Below are positions 1-10,624 of a stretch of DNA of 64,000 nt, piece by piece. This stretch comes from Lepidostoma basale. Lineage: Eukaryota; Arthropoda; Insecta; Trichoptera; Lepidostomatidae. Numbering within the stretch: position 1 is the stretch's first letter; each line of letters opens with the position of its first letter. The stretch is from contig JAHDVF020000673.1 in assembly GCA_022606425.2 (NCBI GenBank), forward strand, positions 310,001 to 374,000, read 5' to 3'. The notes beneath the pieces were generated by a model. It saw only the letters and a list, made by a program, of their open reading frames with translations, was not told where the DNA came from and searched no databases. Position numbers and translations under genes: made by a program.

Positions 1-430
1 TGCATATGAACAGAGTTTCCTCGAGGTTTTTATGCAAGTGTATTATATTCGGCGGCAGTGGTTGGCATGGCGTGTCTCGGCAGTATCAGTGTCGCAATTA
101 CTTGGCCCCACGCTCCGTCATAAAGCAACCCGAATGCCACGGGTTGGCCAGCACACTCCTTGAGTCATTATTGACTGCACACATTTGTCTCATGCCAGAC
201 TAATGCAGAAATAAACAAACGGTGCTGAAAAATACCCGAAGATGTTTCATGTCAACGCCGTGTCATTATTATAAATTTGTTTTTACTTTTAAAGATACCA
301 AATGCGATTGTTATTTATGGCTTAAATAAAGTAAAAAGTGTATTAACTGATTATATTAAACAAAATTGTATTTGTAAAAAGAATGTTTAATTGAATACCT
401 AAATAAGAAGTAAGAAAGTATGGCGGGTGA
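1..430. other. no recognisable gene or repeat
   Basis: Moderately AT-rich sequence. The only open frame is 65 codons and has no recognisable domain. Nothing here can be supported as a gene. Confidence 0.5.
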
Positions 431-455
431 ATAAGTCCAAAATAAAATTAAGTAA

Positions 456-720
456 GTGTCAATAAGATGGTTTGGACACATTCGAGTACAAAGATTGGAT
501 GAGGGAAGAATGGTTAAGATGATACATACAAGTATTTTGAATGGAAAAATAATACATGACATGACGAAATTAATCAATTGCTGGAAGGCGGTCGCGAGCT
601 TGCATGTCACGATGTGTGGATGTAGAAGAGGCGCGAGAGTTTGTAAGGATAGAACAGTGTGGCGGTCCATCCTCTCTGCCAACCCCTCCGACGAAACGAC
701 ATGATTATTAGTTAGTTTGT
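456..720 (+). mobile_element. LINE-A, 3' fragment
   Basis: A 5'-truncated non-LTR retrotransposon copy. The frame 456-704 reads R-W-F-G-H-I near the start and T-V-W-R-S-I-L-S-A-N-P near the end, the conserved C-terminus of the reverse transcriptase polyprotein. The stop is followed at once by a short TTAG-type tail. An internal deletion removes part of the usual R-P-R-K-T-W-H-D segment. Not functional. Confidence 0.8.
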
Positions 721-1545
721 TAAATTGTTTTTTTTTTTAGTGAATTACACACTTTACTTTTAACTATTTTTCTTTATATTCCATAGACAAATACGTTCAT
801 TTCATTTTGAAGAGTTTTTTTTAAATCGTTGCTTGTTCCTATAAGAATATGGAAAATATATTCATTTGTTTCAATTAAGGTGTAAAAATATTTTTTTCAT
901 TTGTTCCAATGACAATTTGAATAATTTGTTCAATAATATTTCAAAGTTCTTGCCGGTGTTGGTTTGTTTTAAGTGCCTAATTACAGTGAATTTTGAAAAT
1001 CGGGGAATACGCGGAATATAAATTAAATAAACACAAAAGTCCAGATCGTCCAGCTGACATCAAGTATACTATCTAAAAGAACATTATGGGTTAAATTATT
1101 TTTATTTTGTTATTTTATTTTATATCGTTGTATTGTTTATTATTTGTTTTAGATTTATTTTGTGGACGTTGGACGATCGAAGTGTGCGCGGGAGATGCCA
1201 ATTGTCATAAGAATATAAGATAACACTATCGTTTTTTAAATAAATTTTGCAATTATTGTAGTTTGAAATTATTCTGGTTTATCGTGAAGAGAACATACAA
1301 TAGAATTCACCCATACTTCAACATCTACATATAGTATGTTAAAGGGTAAATTTAATATAGTCACATGTTAATTAGTATCAGAGTATGTAAAGTGTTTAAT
1401 CCCTTTGAGCAGTGCAAATTTCAAATAATGGTGTTAGCCTGTGGGTTTCCCTTGTGTAGCCACGGAGACAAAAACTACACGACTATGGAAACACGAGACA
1501 ATACTGATTAGTCAATGGATGTTGTGGCATTCTCTGTCCTCCCGT
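721..1545. other. AT-rich intergenic, nothing identified
   Basis: Poly-T and poly-A rich sequence without a long open frame, a clear inverted repeat or similarity to the repeats elsewhere in the window. Confidence 0.5.
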
Positions 1546-1548
1546 ACA

Positions 1549-1614
1549 CATAATGGGAGAGCTGGCCATTGTTGGGGCTGGCATAATGGGAGAGCTGGCC
1601 ATTGTTGGTTGAGG
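1549..1614 (+). repeat. 33-bp tandem duplication
   Basis: Two head-to-tail units start at 1549 and 1582, each beginning CATAATGGGAGAGCTGG. The second unit diverges only in its last few bases. The duplication is in frame with an 80-codon open frame and doubles the peptide H-N-G-R-A-G-H-C-W, but there is no sign that this frame is a gene. Confidence 0.85.
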
Positions 1615-1683
1615 TTCGCAACCCATCACACCGCGTCTCTCGCGGGGACGAAAAGAGAAGGATGGAGGGCCGCATCGGTTTAA

Positions 1684-1752
1684 GTGGGGCAGTCCATTCT
1701 TTCTGCCTACCCTTTCGGGGAGACGGCATGATGTTTAGTTAGTTAGTTGGTT
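1684..1752 (+). mobile_element. LINE-A, extreme 3' end
   Basis: Only the terminal S-I-L-S-A-Y-P coding stretch, the TGA stop and the TTAG-repeat tail remain. The sequence before 1684 does not match other LINE-A copies, so this is either a very short truncated insertion or a remnant. Confidence 0.75.
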
Positions 1753-1755
1753 TAA

Positions 1756-3300
1756 TTAAGGCTTAACTAGTCTACAAGTCATCGACCATTGAAATATATT
1801 TTAAACAAGCATGTTGGCTTTAGTTTGGTTAAATTTGGCTCTAGATATAAATAAAATGATGTTAGAATAATGTAATAACTTTTTTTTAAATAATAATTGT
1901 TCAATGGTTCAAAATGTTACAAAAACCAGGAAAATACATCTGATTTTCGCCTGTATAATTCAAATACTTCTTCTTGTTCCTCTCCTGTCTTAGGTTGGAG
2001 GATATCATGGATATTTTAAATTTGGGTGCAGCAGCTCTAAACAGGACGTTATGATTCAACTGAACAATTCCCTTAAGTTTTCTAGCTAGAATTTTACATT
2101 GGATATTCAAATGCTATTTTCAAATAAAATATTCAGATATATGTATAATATATTTTGATAATTGTACCAATGCAGATTTACTTTAATAGGAATCTAAATA
2201 AAGCACGTATTATAATGAGGCTAAATGTTATATGTAATTTCGTTAAATTAGAAAAGAAAGAAAAGAGTGGTTTGAAAAATGATTTTTTGAAATTTATAGA
2301 CTCCATCTACAGGCAATCGATATAACACGAAATTTCCACTAGTGGTTCTGATCTCGGCTTAAAGTGAACCTTTAGTGAAGACGCGGGCGGAAAATTACTA
2401 GCCGTAGTTGCAAATGAAACCGATAGATGGCGGTACTGTAGATGAAATTCGAATCACCGAAACGGAATGAATTCTAAACATGAATGGACGCTGAATCTAA
2501 GATGGCCGCCCGGTAACAGCTGATTCGCGTCAAAATAGTGCGGGAAGCAAAATAAAGCGAGGGAAAATCGATATCTTCGTGTTATGGAATGCTTTAATGG
2601 AAAATTTAGAAGACCTGTACAGTTGTTACGAACATATTTTATTGATTTTGTGCTGTAACGTATGTAATTTATATTTTACAGAGCGAGATGGGCGAAGTAC
2701 GCATATTTGTAGATATAATAAAGAAATACAATTCAGCGTTAATAGTTAGAAAATAATACTGCAAAATTCAGAAGAAACCCACAAAGGAATGTTTTCTTTC
2801 CTAATAATTTTTAACCAGAATATTGTTTTAAAGATCATAACTTTAAAAACATAACATTAAATTGATTATTACTGGTATATTACGTAATCTGCTATATCCG
2901 ACTTGAAATTAAATGTATTTATTTTATTTGTTATGTGTTAATTTTCACTACAAGTTATTCTTTGCTAATTTAATTTTTGAATGATTATTTATCAAGTACA
3001 TACAATATAACATTACATAAAGTGGTATATGTAAGTTTTTTAATAGCTACAAAATCGTACTTGGTAAATGCCTATTTTAAAATACCTTTATTTATAAAAT
3101 AGCAGAGCGGAAGTTTACTTCTATATACCATAAAATAAAACTTTGTATTCCGCAGAATATAAATGACTTATCTATGAAACATGAACAATATAATGAGCTG
3201 GAAAACTGTGACGAGGTTTTAGCAAGGGATATAATGGTTTCCTACAATGTTATCATGAAAATACTAATTAACTTATCATGTTCCTACTTCGAACATGGCT
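1756..3300. other. intergenic, nothing identified
   Basis: AT-rich sequence with a less AT-rich patch at about 2300-2580. No open frame above 70 codons, no inverted repeat with long arms and no match to the local repeat families. Confidence 0.45.
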
Positions 3301-3602
3301 ACCTTTTAGTATTTAGTTAATTTTCTCATGCCGTTTTTTTTGGTTTCCTCGACGCCTTATTTCCAGTCAAATTACCTGTATATATCTTTATAACCATTCT
3401 TCACTCATCCATTCGATCCATATGTCCAAACCATCTTATCGACCCTCTCTTAATTTTATTTACGACGCATTCATCCATTTGGATATATTCTATCGTACAT
3501 TGTATTTCTGCACATTCTTCTAAGTGATCTCATTTCTACGGCATTGATTCTACATTCATACTTCTTCTGCCAGCTCCAGCTTAACTTCCATACATAAGGT
3601 AT
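3300..3602 (-). mobile_element. LINE-A, internal fragment
   Basis: On the minus strand this reads the M-Y-G...W-Q-K-K, S-L-R-R-M-C-G and R-W-F-G-H segments, then a degraded R-G-R-P-R-K stretch. The 3' end and tail are absent. Frameshifts and stops break the frame. Confidence 0.7.
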
Positions 3603-3624
3603 TTTTAATGAAGATTTTTTTTTA

Positions 3625-3725
3625 GTTGTATTCCACTTATTACTTAGGTTCGACCGGTTTTGTTCTAATCAGAAGATGACACGAGAGCTGTCGAAAGCGG
3701 TCACAACTAAAAAAACAAGTGCAAT
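3625..3725 (+). repeat. family F9, hammerhead-like palindrome remnant
   Basis: At 3670-3702 CAGAAGA is followed by T, a GACA/TGTC stem with a 7-nt loop, then GAAAG and CGGTC. A partial opposite arm at 3650-3668 contains the reverse complement of a GTTTCG-like core. This is a degenerate member of the set described in the findings. Confidence 0.45.
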
Positions 3726-3774
3726 AAATCTGAATAATAATAAAGCCCGCAAGGTGTTATTGTCATGTTTAGTC

Positions 3775-3890
3775 ATGAGATTAGGGGAGAAAAATATGAA
3801 TTGCTACACCTGATTATTCAGGGCGAAATGGGGGTCGTCGAGGTGTTGGCAGGAGGCAAATCTCCTGGTTCCATTAAAAAAAAGAATGGT
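3775..3890 (+). mobile_element. LINE-C-like fragment
   Basis: A frame reading Y-E-L-L-H-L-I-I-Q-G and G-G-K-S-P-G resembles the RTE-type C-terminal segment seen in LINE-C copies (K-I-E-G-R-R-G-P-G-R). Short and degraded. Confidence 0.45.
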
Positions 3891-4009
3891 CTGGCTTAAA
3901 ACCCGCTGTTTTGGTTCGCCCGTTGTAAGTTGTCGTAGACCCCTGGGGGTCTATATAAACCACTTTGGGAATCACTGGTCTACATAGAAACTTCAATTAA
4001 CAACATTAA

Positions 4010-4475
4010 TATTATTGATGGTTGAGGTTTTTGTTTTGTAAAACTCCATTATAATTACTGTATATAATAATAAACGCGATTGTTTAATGATTTTACTTGA
4101 TTTAATTCATATATTTACTTATTATATATAAATATAATAGTATCTATGCATCTGCATCTAATATTGAAGGGAAAAATAGAGGGCCGCAGGGGGGCAGGCA
4201 GAAGGCAGATCTCTTAGCTGCGTAATGTGTGGGAATGGACGGGAATCAGAATTTACCAGAGTGATCGCCAACGTCGCGGAACCTGACAGGGCACTTTAAG
4301 AAGAAGATATAAATAGTAGTTACAAATTTGTTTCGCCTTGCGAGGGCATTTTCAAACTCTGAAAATGCCCTCGCAAAGCGAAACAAATTTTGTAACTACT
4401 ATTTATATAAGTAATTATATGAATTAAATCAAGTAAAACCATTAAAAAACCGCGTTTATTATTATATACAATAAC
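4010..4475 (+). repeat. family F3 palindromic element, split by LINE-C
   Basis: Inverted arms lie at about 4065-4134 plus 4307-4355, and 4359-4470. The central part is a near-perfect palindrome around CTCTGA. Each arm holds the hammerhead-like order: CTGANAA, T, a GCC/GGC-type stem, GAAAC, then the self-complementary ACAAATTTGT. On the plus strand GTC has become GTA. The left outer end has TGTAAAACTCCAT, the terminal module also seen in F1 and F2. Confidence 0.65.
4135..4306 (+). mobile_element. LINE-C 3' end inserted in F3
   Basis: Reads G-K-I-E-G-R-R-G and V-I-A-N-V-like segments, and ends in an AAGAAGAAGA tail. The flanks repeat ATATAAATA (4126-4134 and 4307-4315), a 9-bp target-site duplication. 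The palindrome arms of F3 are contiguous once the insert is removed. Confidence 0.75.
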
Positions 4476-5095
4476 ATTAATATTTCTAACGTTAAGGAAC
4501 CCGAAAAACAAGATGATATAATGGTAAAAAAGGTGTGTAATAATAGATTCTTCGATTCACAAAAACAAAATATGAATACGTGATATAAGCGTATACATAA
4601 TATACATGTATTAACCTATATTTCAGCGTACACACAGATATATTGTCATTTCCAATACATACGCGAATAAAATACATATACCGTATACATATAGTACGTA
4701 TCGAGGAGCACGTGAAGAATACTTATAATTTTATCAATTGTGTTTATGGTTATGATAAAAAACGTCATCTCAAGGTAAGCACCATTATTATCTTGCATTG
4801 TTTTTATCTATGGTCTTGAAGCGTCTAAGAATTATTTGATCGCATACCGGTGTCGTGGACGTTTGGAATAATACATTATTCATCCGGTATTACGGCGGCC
4901 CATTAAAAAATAATAACTTCATGTGTATGAAGATAAATATTACTCACCCAGAGTACTCAGCCGTTGCTAAGGTAATCCATCATTTCCCATCTTTGACGGT
5001 CAGCCAACAGATGTCATCTTGCTGCCGTTCTGGAATAAGGAATTCAAAATATTACTCTTTTGATGGTTTACATGTTGGCCACGATGTTACATGAT
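4476..5095. other. intergenic, nothing identified
   Basis: AT-rich. Short open frames on both strands have no recognisable domain. No repeat match was seen. Confidence 0.45.
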
Positions 5096-5121
5096 AATAT
5101 AATATATAGTAAATTCCTTCG

Positions 5122-5775
5122 TTGTGTCACGACTTGATTATTGTAATGGAATTTATGCAAACATTCCAAAACAACAAATAAACAAACTTCAATCTGCGTT
5201 CAATGCAGCAGCAAGACTCATTAAAGGCATTCCAAAAAAGTCCCATATAACACAACATCTCAAAGAACTTCACTGGCTTAAAAGTCCAGAAAGAATCCGG
5301 TATAAACTCTCCTGGACAGTTTTCAAAGCGCTACATGGAATGGCACCAAGTTATATATCTGAACTCTGTATAACGGAAGCCTAAATACAAGGAAATCCAC
5401 ACTTCGCTCGGCGAACTCCTCGCCAATAGGAAGATTAGTTGAGCCGAAGCGTTGCCCCAGTACAAATTTCGGGGATCGAGCGTTCGCGGTAGCCGGTCCA
5501 TCAGCTTGGAACAATCTCCCTTCACACCTCAGATGCATAAATGATCCGACAGATTTCAGATCTAAACTGAAAACCCATCTTTTTCATATTTCATACCAAA
5601 TTTAAACATTTATATTTTGTTCTTCTATACTTGCTAACCGATCGCGAAAATCAGATGTAGCGTTGACATTGAGATTTTTAGATTTAAAACACGTTTTAAT
5701 GCGCCCTTGAGGTGATTAGATCACAAAAACGGCGCTTTAAAAGTTAGCATATTATTATTATTATTATTATTATTA
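5122..5775 (+). mobile_element. LINE-G (CR1/Rex1-like), 3' portion
   Basis: A 5'-truncated LINE encoding the end of a reverse transcriptase. The first frame (5124-5384) reads S-R-L-D-Y-C-N, N-A-A-A-R-L-I, L-H-W-L and A-L-H-G-M-A-P-S-Y. After a frameshift near 5385 the frame to 5606 reads R-A-F-A-V-A-G-P-S-A-W-N-N-L-P and F-R-S-K-L-K-T-H-L-F, the usual C-terminal signature of CR1-group elements. It ends in an ATT-repeat tail at about 5750-5775. Clade assignment is from motif memory. A well-preserved but non-functional copy. Confidence 0.8.
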
Positions 5776-6035
5776 CTTTTTTTATTTATCTTAATTTTAT
5801 TTTTTATTTCCAGTACTATTAGTATTTTTAACTCTTAAATATTATGTATAGCCTCATTTTGTCTTAGTTTAACTTCAATCTCGTTTCACACTGTCATTTG
5901 TTAACTGTTAACTATATTTTATATTTGTGGTAGCATGTAATTGGCCTTGCTTTAATTCTTCTAAATGTTTTATTATATATATATGTTATTGATATCGCTG
6001 TATGTTACCCTTAATAAATAAATAAATGTTAATAG
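5776..6035 (+). repeat. repeat H (possible LINE 3' UTR)
   Basis: Matches, as its reverse complement, the split repeat at 52425-53110 over most of its length. It contains no frame and ends in AATAAATAAATAA, consistent with a retrotransposon 3' UTR. It directly follows the LINE-G tail, but other LINE-G copies lack it, so it is treated as separate. Confidence 0.6.
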
Positions 6036-6084
6036 CACAACCAAACACATATCTGGTTGATCATATTGCATGCATAAAGTTAGC

Positions 6085-6515
6085 TTTGAAGTGAAGCTTG
6101 GAGCTGGCAAAAAAATAATGAAAACAGGATAAATGCCGTAGAAAAGAGATCACTGTAAAGAATGTGTGGGAAAACGATATATGATAGAATACCGAACGAT
6201 GAAATAACGAAGAAATATAAGGCAGATGATGGTTTGGACATATGGAACGAATGAACGAGAAAATAATGGTTAAAATGTTATATACAAGCAGTGTGAGTAG
6301 AAAGAGAGGCCGTGGAAGACCAAGAAAAGCATGGCATAACCAAATTAATCAAATACTAAAAGGCGGCCATATTCGAAGTCGGAAAAATCACGACCGTGCA
6401 TGTCACGATGTATGAATGTGAATCTATAGAAGCATGTCAGGACAGAATGATATGGCGGTCCATCCTCTCTGTCTACCCCTCTGAGGAAATGCATGATGGT
6501 TGGTTAGTTAGTTTT
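6085..6515 (+). mobile_element. LINE-A, 3' third
   Basis: Starts in the S-W-S-W-Q segment, passes through R-M-C-G-K-T, G-H-M-E-R-M and R-G-R-P-R-K-A-W-H-N, and ends at the S-I-L-S-V-Y-P stop with a GGTTAGTTAGTT tail. Several frameshifts and stops. Confidence 0.8.
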
Positions 6516-6524
6516 TTTTAATAA

Positions 6525-7065
6525 CATAAGCCTTTTAAAATATAAAAAATCGCGGTAAGATCGTAGAATGTAAATTTACAAATAATGAAAATTACTAAAA
6601 TAGAATGAACAAGTTTACTATATAAATATAGCTCGTTAAAATTAAATTAAAGACATATTTTTGTTCAATTACCAAACGTAGGTAACCTTAATGAATATAA
6701 AACAGATCATCAAATCAGCTTGAATCTATTCAGATGATCAGGTAAGACTAATCAAAAATGCATTTTTAATGTTCTTATTATATACGAGTATAATCCCTTT
6801 TTAATTATTTAAAACTCTTTATTAATCATTGAATATTAACGAAAATGTTCATTTTCTAGAATAATCATTATAATACTTTATGGTAACATGTTTTGACTAC
6901 CTATAGCAATATCAAATATCTTTAAAATGTTAAATAGACATCTGATAATGTAACAGCAAGGCAAAACATGCTGCTTCCCTAATTACGTCTCTTCTAGAAA
7001 TCTGATGTTCCCATCATTATTAAATTTACATTATTGTTAATAGAGCAATTATTATTAATATTATA
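6525..7065. other. AT-rich intergenic
   Basis: No open frame of note and no clear repeat. A diverged F1-like ATGTTTTGAC stretch near 6890 may mark the start of the F1 copy at 7070. Confidence 0.35.
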
Positions 7066-7069
7066 TTAG

Positions 7070-7200
7070 CAAAGTGAAACACGTCTTTCACATACAATAT
7101 TACAAGACTTCTAGAAAACAGTCGTTTTCATTAATATTTAATTTGGAGTTTTACGTTTTTGTCTAAGAAACGGTAAATATCTTATTTATCGTTTATTGAA
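7070..7200 (-). repeat. family F1 half element
   Basis: Holds GAAACACGTCTTTCACATA, then CTTCTAGAAAACAG, CGTTTTCATT and the terminal GGAGTTTTAC...AAGAAAC module. Only one arm is clear. Confidence 0.5.
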
Positions 7201-7640
7201 CAATCTCGATGAAGAAAGAAGGGTTAAGAAAGTAGACGTTAACGATGTGAAGGGATTGCGGAATCGAGCATGACCGAGGAAAACATGGCATGACCAAATT
7301 GGCATGGCATAATCAAATATTAAAAGTCGGTCATATTAGTAGTCTGAAGAATCGACGTACGTGTATGACTCGCTGTATGAATTTGAAGAAAGCTAGAGAG
7401 GCGTATCATAAGACGTTAACGATGTGAATGGATTGCAGAGTTGAGCATGACCGAGGAAAATATGGCATGACCAAATTAATCAAATATTAAAAGTCGGTCA
7501 TATTAGTAGTCTGAAGAATCGACGTACGTGTATGAATCGCTGTATGAATTTGAAGAAAGCTAGAGAGGCGTATCATAATAGAATAGTTTGAAGTTCCATT
7601 CTCTCTGCCTACCCTTTTGGAGAAACGGCGTAATGGCTCG
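7200..7640 (+). mobile_element. LINE-A 3' part with internal duplication
   Basis: Reads E-E-R-R-V-K-K-V-D-V-N-D-V onward to S-I-L-S-A-Y-P-F and a stop, with a degraded tail that runs into the downstream SINE. The stretch between is present twice (see the 177-bp tandem duplication). Confidence 0.8.
7235..7580 (+). repeat. 177-bp tandem duplication inside LINE-A
   Basis: Unit 1 begins GACGTTAACGATGTGAA at 7235 and unit 2 begins with the same bases at 7412. Both end in GCGTATCATA. Unit 1 carries an extra GGCATGGCATAA-type insertion and unit 2 does not. The duplication is confined to the LINE copy and so happened after, or during, its insertion. Confidence 0.85.
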
Positions 7641-7664
7641 TTGTTGTTATTGTTATTTAGCCAT

Positions 7665-7918
7665 CGTTATTAACGACCTTAGTGGCCGTGTGGTAAGTGC
7701 TATAAGTGCCACAGCGAAGGTCCCGAGTTATAATCCCGGCGATGACAGACACCGTGATTGACACACTGTCTTTGGTCTGGTGTAGAATTCACGAGACAAT
7801 AAAATGGCGATAGATAAGCTATCTATCACATGTCACTAGAATCTATATGATAGCTAAACGCTTTACATCGATCTGGCTCGCGCTGTATATTTTATTCAAT
7901 AAAATAAAAATAATAATC
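7665..7918 (+). mobile_element. SINE-S, tRNA-like head, full length
   Basis: The 5' head resembles a tRNA with a box A region (GTGTGGTAAGTG) and a box B region (GGTCCCGAGTTATAATCCC), the internal RNA polymerase III promoter of tRNA-derived SINEs. It is followed by a shared body (GTCTGGTGTAGAATT, ATGGCGATAGAT, CTTTACATCGAT) and an A/T-rich AATAATAAT tail. Five other copies occur in the window. Box B is mutated here. Confidence 0.8.
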
Positions 7919-7930
7919 CCCTCATGCATA

Positions 7931-9251
7931 CGAGGTCTGTTCAAAAAGTATCGCGAATTTTGAATTTCCGCTGGCTACGTGTATTTGATTTTTGATTTTT
8001 TTGTAGCGTTATGTTGGTACTCATGTCCCTTATTTATGCTGACAAGGTCGGCCATTTTGAATGTTTAGTTAATTTTTGACAGCTGTTTTGCTTGGATGTG
8101 TTTTGGCTCGTCTTCGATTTTTGCCTATTCCAAAAAATGGATCAAAGAATCTGTATCAAATTTTGTGTGAAAAACAAAATAAAGTGCGCGGACGCATTTC
8201 GAATGTTGACTGTGGCATATGGTGAAGCTACCTTGGACCAAAACAACGTTTATCGGTGTTACAAAATGTTCTCAGAGGGCCGATAAGATATGAACGACGA
8301 AGAGCGTGCCGGACGCCCGAGCACGTCAACAACAGACGAAAACATTGATAAAGTGAAGAAAATAGTATTAGCCAATCGTCGAATCACCGTTAGAGAAGTT
8401 GCTGAGGACCTAAACATATCGATTGGCTCGTGCCATTCGATTTTAACCAATGATTTGGGCATGAGTCGGGTCGCCGCGAAATTCGTGCCAAAATTGCTCA
8501 ATTTCGACCAAAAACAGCATCGCGTTAACATTGCTCAGGAGATGTTGGACTCGGTCCGTGACGACCCAAATGTGCTCCAGAGGGTCATAACTGGTGACGA
8601 ATCATGGGTTTATGGTTATGACGTGGAAACCAAAGCTCAATCATCCCAATGGAAGCTGCCGCATGAGCCAAGACCAAAAAAAGCGTGCCAAGTTCGGTCG
8701 AACGTGAAGGTTTTGCTCACAGTTTTCTTCGATTGCAGGGGCGTGGTGCATCATGAGTTCTTGCCACAGGGTAGTACGGTCAATAAGGAATATAACCTGC
8801 AAGTTATGCGCAATTTGCGCGAAGCAATCCGCCAGAAACGCCCGGATTTGTGGAAGAACAAAAACTGGCTTTTGCACCATGATAACGCCCCTGCTCACAC
8901 ATCGTTGCTTGTGCGCGAATATTTGGCCAAAAACAACACAGTAATGGTGCCGCAGCCACCGTATTCCCCAGACCTGGCCCCCTGTGACTTTTTCCTGTTT
9001 CCAAAACTGAAGAGGCCCATGAAAGGACGACGCTACGCCACGATTGAGGAGATAAAGACGGCATCGAAGGAGGAGCTGAACAAGATCACAAAAAATGATT
9101 TTTTAAGTGCTTCGAGGATTGGAAAAAACGTTGGCATAAATGTATTATATCCGAGGGGAATTACTTTGAAGGGGACAAAATAGATATTCATGAATAAATA
9201 AATACTTTTTGAAAAAATATAAAATTCGCGATACTTTTTGAACAGACCTCG
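7931..9251 (+). mobile_element. mariner transposon, near-complete
   Basis: A 1321-bp element. The terminal inverted repeats are about 30 bp, beginning CGAGGTCTGTTCAAAAAGTA at the left and mirrored at the right end. It is flanked by TA at 7929-7930 and 9252-9253, the target duplication of Tc1/mariner transposons. The length, terminal repeats and a single DD34D transposase frame are what an autonomous mariner has. It lies next to LINE-B on its right. The subfamily is uncertain; a vertumnana-like type is my best guess. Confidence 0.95.
8137..9197 (+). pseudogene. mariner transposase, two disabling lesions
   Basis: DDE/D transposase for cut-and-paste movement of the surrounding mariner. I take the start at 8137 (M-D-Q-R-I-C-I-K-F-C) because family members begin with such a helix-turn-helix segment; the upstream in-frame ATG at 8092 looks like leader sequence. 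The catalytic aspartates are at codons 154 (I-T-G-D-E-S-W), 249 (H-H-D-N-A-P-A-H) and 284 (C-D-F-F-L-F), with exactly 34 residues between the last two. P-H-E-P and Y-S-P-D-L-A-P are also present. Two lesions break it. Codon 50 is TAA (8284-8286) where relatives have a sense codon. One base is missing in the T-run near 9099-9106, so the last 30 or so codons are read out of frame; the original end would be at 9197. Apart from these the frame is clean, which implies a young copy. Confidence 0.9.
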
Positions 9252-9279
9252 TATGTGGATTCCTGATAACTGACCGGGG

Positions 9280-10000
9280 GGGGTGCGAGAGTGAGATTCG
9301 ACACAACACCCAAATGGCTAAAACTGCCATGACAAAGCTCACCAAGATATGGCAAGACAAAAATATCTCCAACAAGATGAGACTGGTTTAAACCCTTGTT
9401 TTCTCCACAATTCCTTTATGGTTGCGAGTCTTGGGCTATGCGAACACCGGAGTGGTCCAAAATTGATGCTTTCGAGATGTGGTGCTGGCGACAAGAATAA
9501 CAAACCAGTCAATCATTGACCAGCTGGGTATCAAGATGTGCTCTCAGAGAGTGTTGAAATATTTTGGACACACAGCCCGGAGAGATCAGGACAACCTTGA
9601 AAAGCTCATCATGGGCAAAGTGGAAGGAAGCCGACCACCGAGCCGCTGGTCCGATCAAAGACCTTGACGACCTTCGTGACCGAGTGGTAAGTGTATTGAC
9701 TGCCACCCCGAAGGTTCCGGGTTCGGTTTGGTCTGGTGTAGAATTTACGTGAAAATAAAATGACGATAGATTAGCTACCATTCTCATGTCACGAGAATCA
9801 CTATGATAGCTATAATACCCTTTACATCGATTTGGCTCATGCTGCCATGATGTAAAGAGCGATTCAATATAATCATAATAATAATAATAAATCAGGGATC
9901 TGACTGGTCTCTCATTAGCTGCGGCCTGGAGACTGATGGGTGACAGGAGCGCATGGCGTGCCATGGTCAGAAGCATATGAAAACGGTCGATATAATAACA
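9280..10000 (+). mobile_element. LINE-B, 3' portion, split by a SINE
   Basis: Reads K-T-A-M-T-K-L, M-W-C-W-R-like (frameshifted), then L-K-Y-F-G-H-T-A-R-R-D and G-S-R-P-P-S-R-W-S-D-Q up to about 9663. It resumes after the SINE at about 9891 with L-T-G-L-S-L-A-A-A-W-R and W-R-A-M-V-R. This is the C-terminal end of an RTE-like LINE. Frameshifts and stops are present. Confidence 0.75.
9664..9890 (+). mobile_element. SINE-S inserted in LINE-B
   Basis: Same repeat as at 7665-7918, with the head GACCGAGTGGTAAGTG and box B-like GGTTCCGGGTTCGG. The distal half of the head is partly deleted. Flanking ATCAAAGACC and ATCAGGGATC look like a diverged 10-bp target duplication, and the LINE-B frame continues across the site once the SINE is removed. 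Confidence 0.8.
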
Positions 10001-10039
10001 CCTGCTGATGAAAGCTGCTGACTGTAGGCCGAACGCAAC

Positions 10040-10610
10040 ATCAGATGAGAGTAGTGATGTCAGGAGTTCCACTAAAGAACGCCAAGGAGTTTGTCTATCT
10101 CGGGAGCAAAATAACAAGGGACGGACGGTCTACGAGCGAGGTCGACAGCCGTATACATCAGGCTAGGCTTGCATTTAATTAAAGGTTGAAAATAATATAA
10201 TCAAATAATATAGACCTAAAACTGAGAATACTCCTCATCAAGACCTATGTATGGAGTATCTTGATGTACGGCTGCGAGGCATGGTGCCTATCCGAAAGAG
10301 ATAAGCGGAGACTAGAGGCTTTTGAGATGTGGTCCCATAGAAGACTATTAGTAATTTCCTGGAGAGACCACATCACGAATGAGGAAGTTCAATAATATGT
10401 CAAGAAGGCCTCTTGCATGCCATAATGGAGGGTATGACCGAGGGGATAAACTCTAGGGGACGCCCACGCCTTGAGTACCTGGAGGACCTGTTGATGGACG
10501 TGCGCTGCTCATCATATGCATAATTCAAAAGAGCCGCTCAAGACAGGGAAGAATGGAAGAGAAGAATAGAAGAAATTGCTGCAAACCAATCCCAGGATTG
10601 AAACTTTCTA
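10040..10610 (+). mobile_element. LINE-B2, reverse transcriptase C-terminal part
   Basis: Reads A-K-E-F-V-Y-L-G-S-K-I-T-R-D-G, T-Y-V-W-S-I-L-M-Y-G-C-E-A-W, E-A-F-E-M-W and, near the end, R-G-R-P-R-L-E-Y-L-E-D and A-A-Q-D-R-E-E-W. The order of these motifs is that of RTE-like LINE polyproteins after the catalytic domain. Interrupted by stops. Confidence 0.75.
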
Positions 10611-10624
10611 ACTTATAACACCAC

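Noticed and set aside
1549..1614. CRISPR-like direct repeat
   Set aside because: Two 33-bp units without spacers in a eukaryotic repeat-rich context; a simple tandem duplication.
8092..8136. Upstream ATG as transposase start
   Set aside because: In frame, but relatives start at the M-D-Q-R position and the upstream residues look like leader translation.
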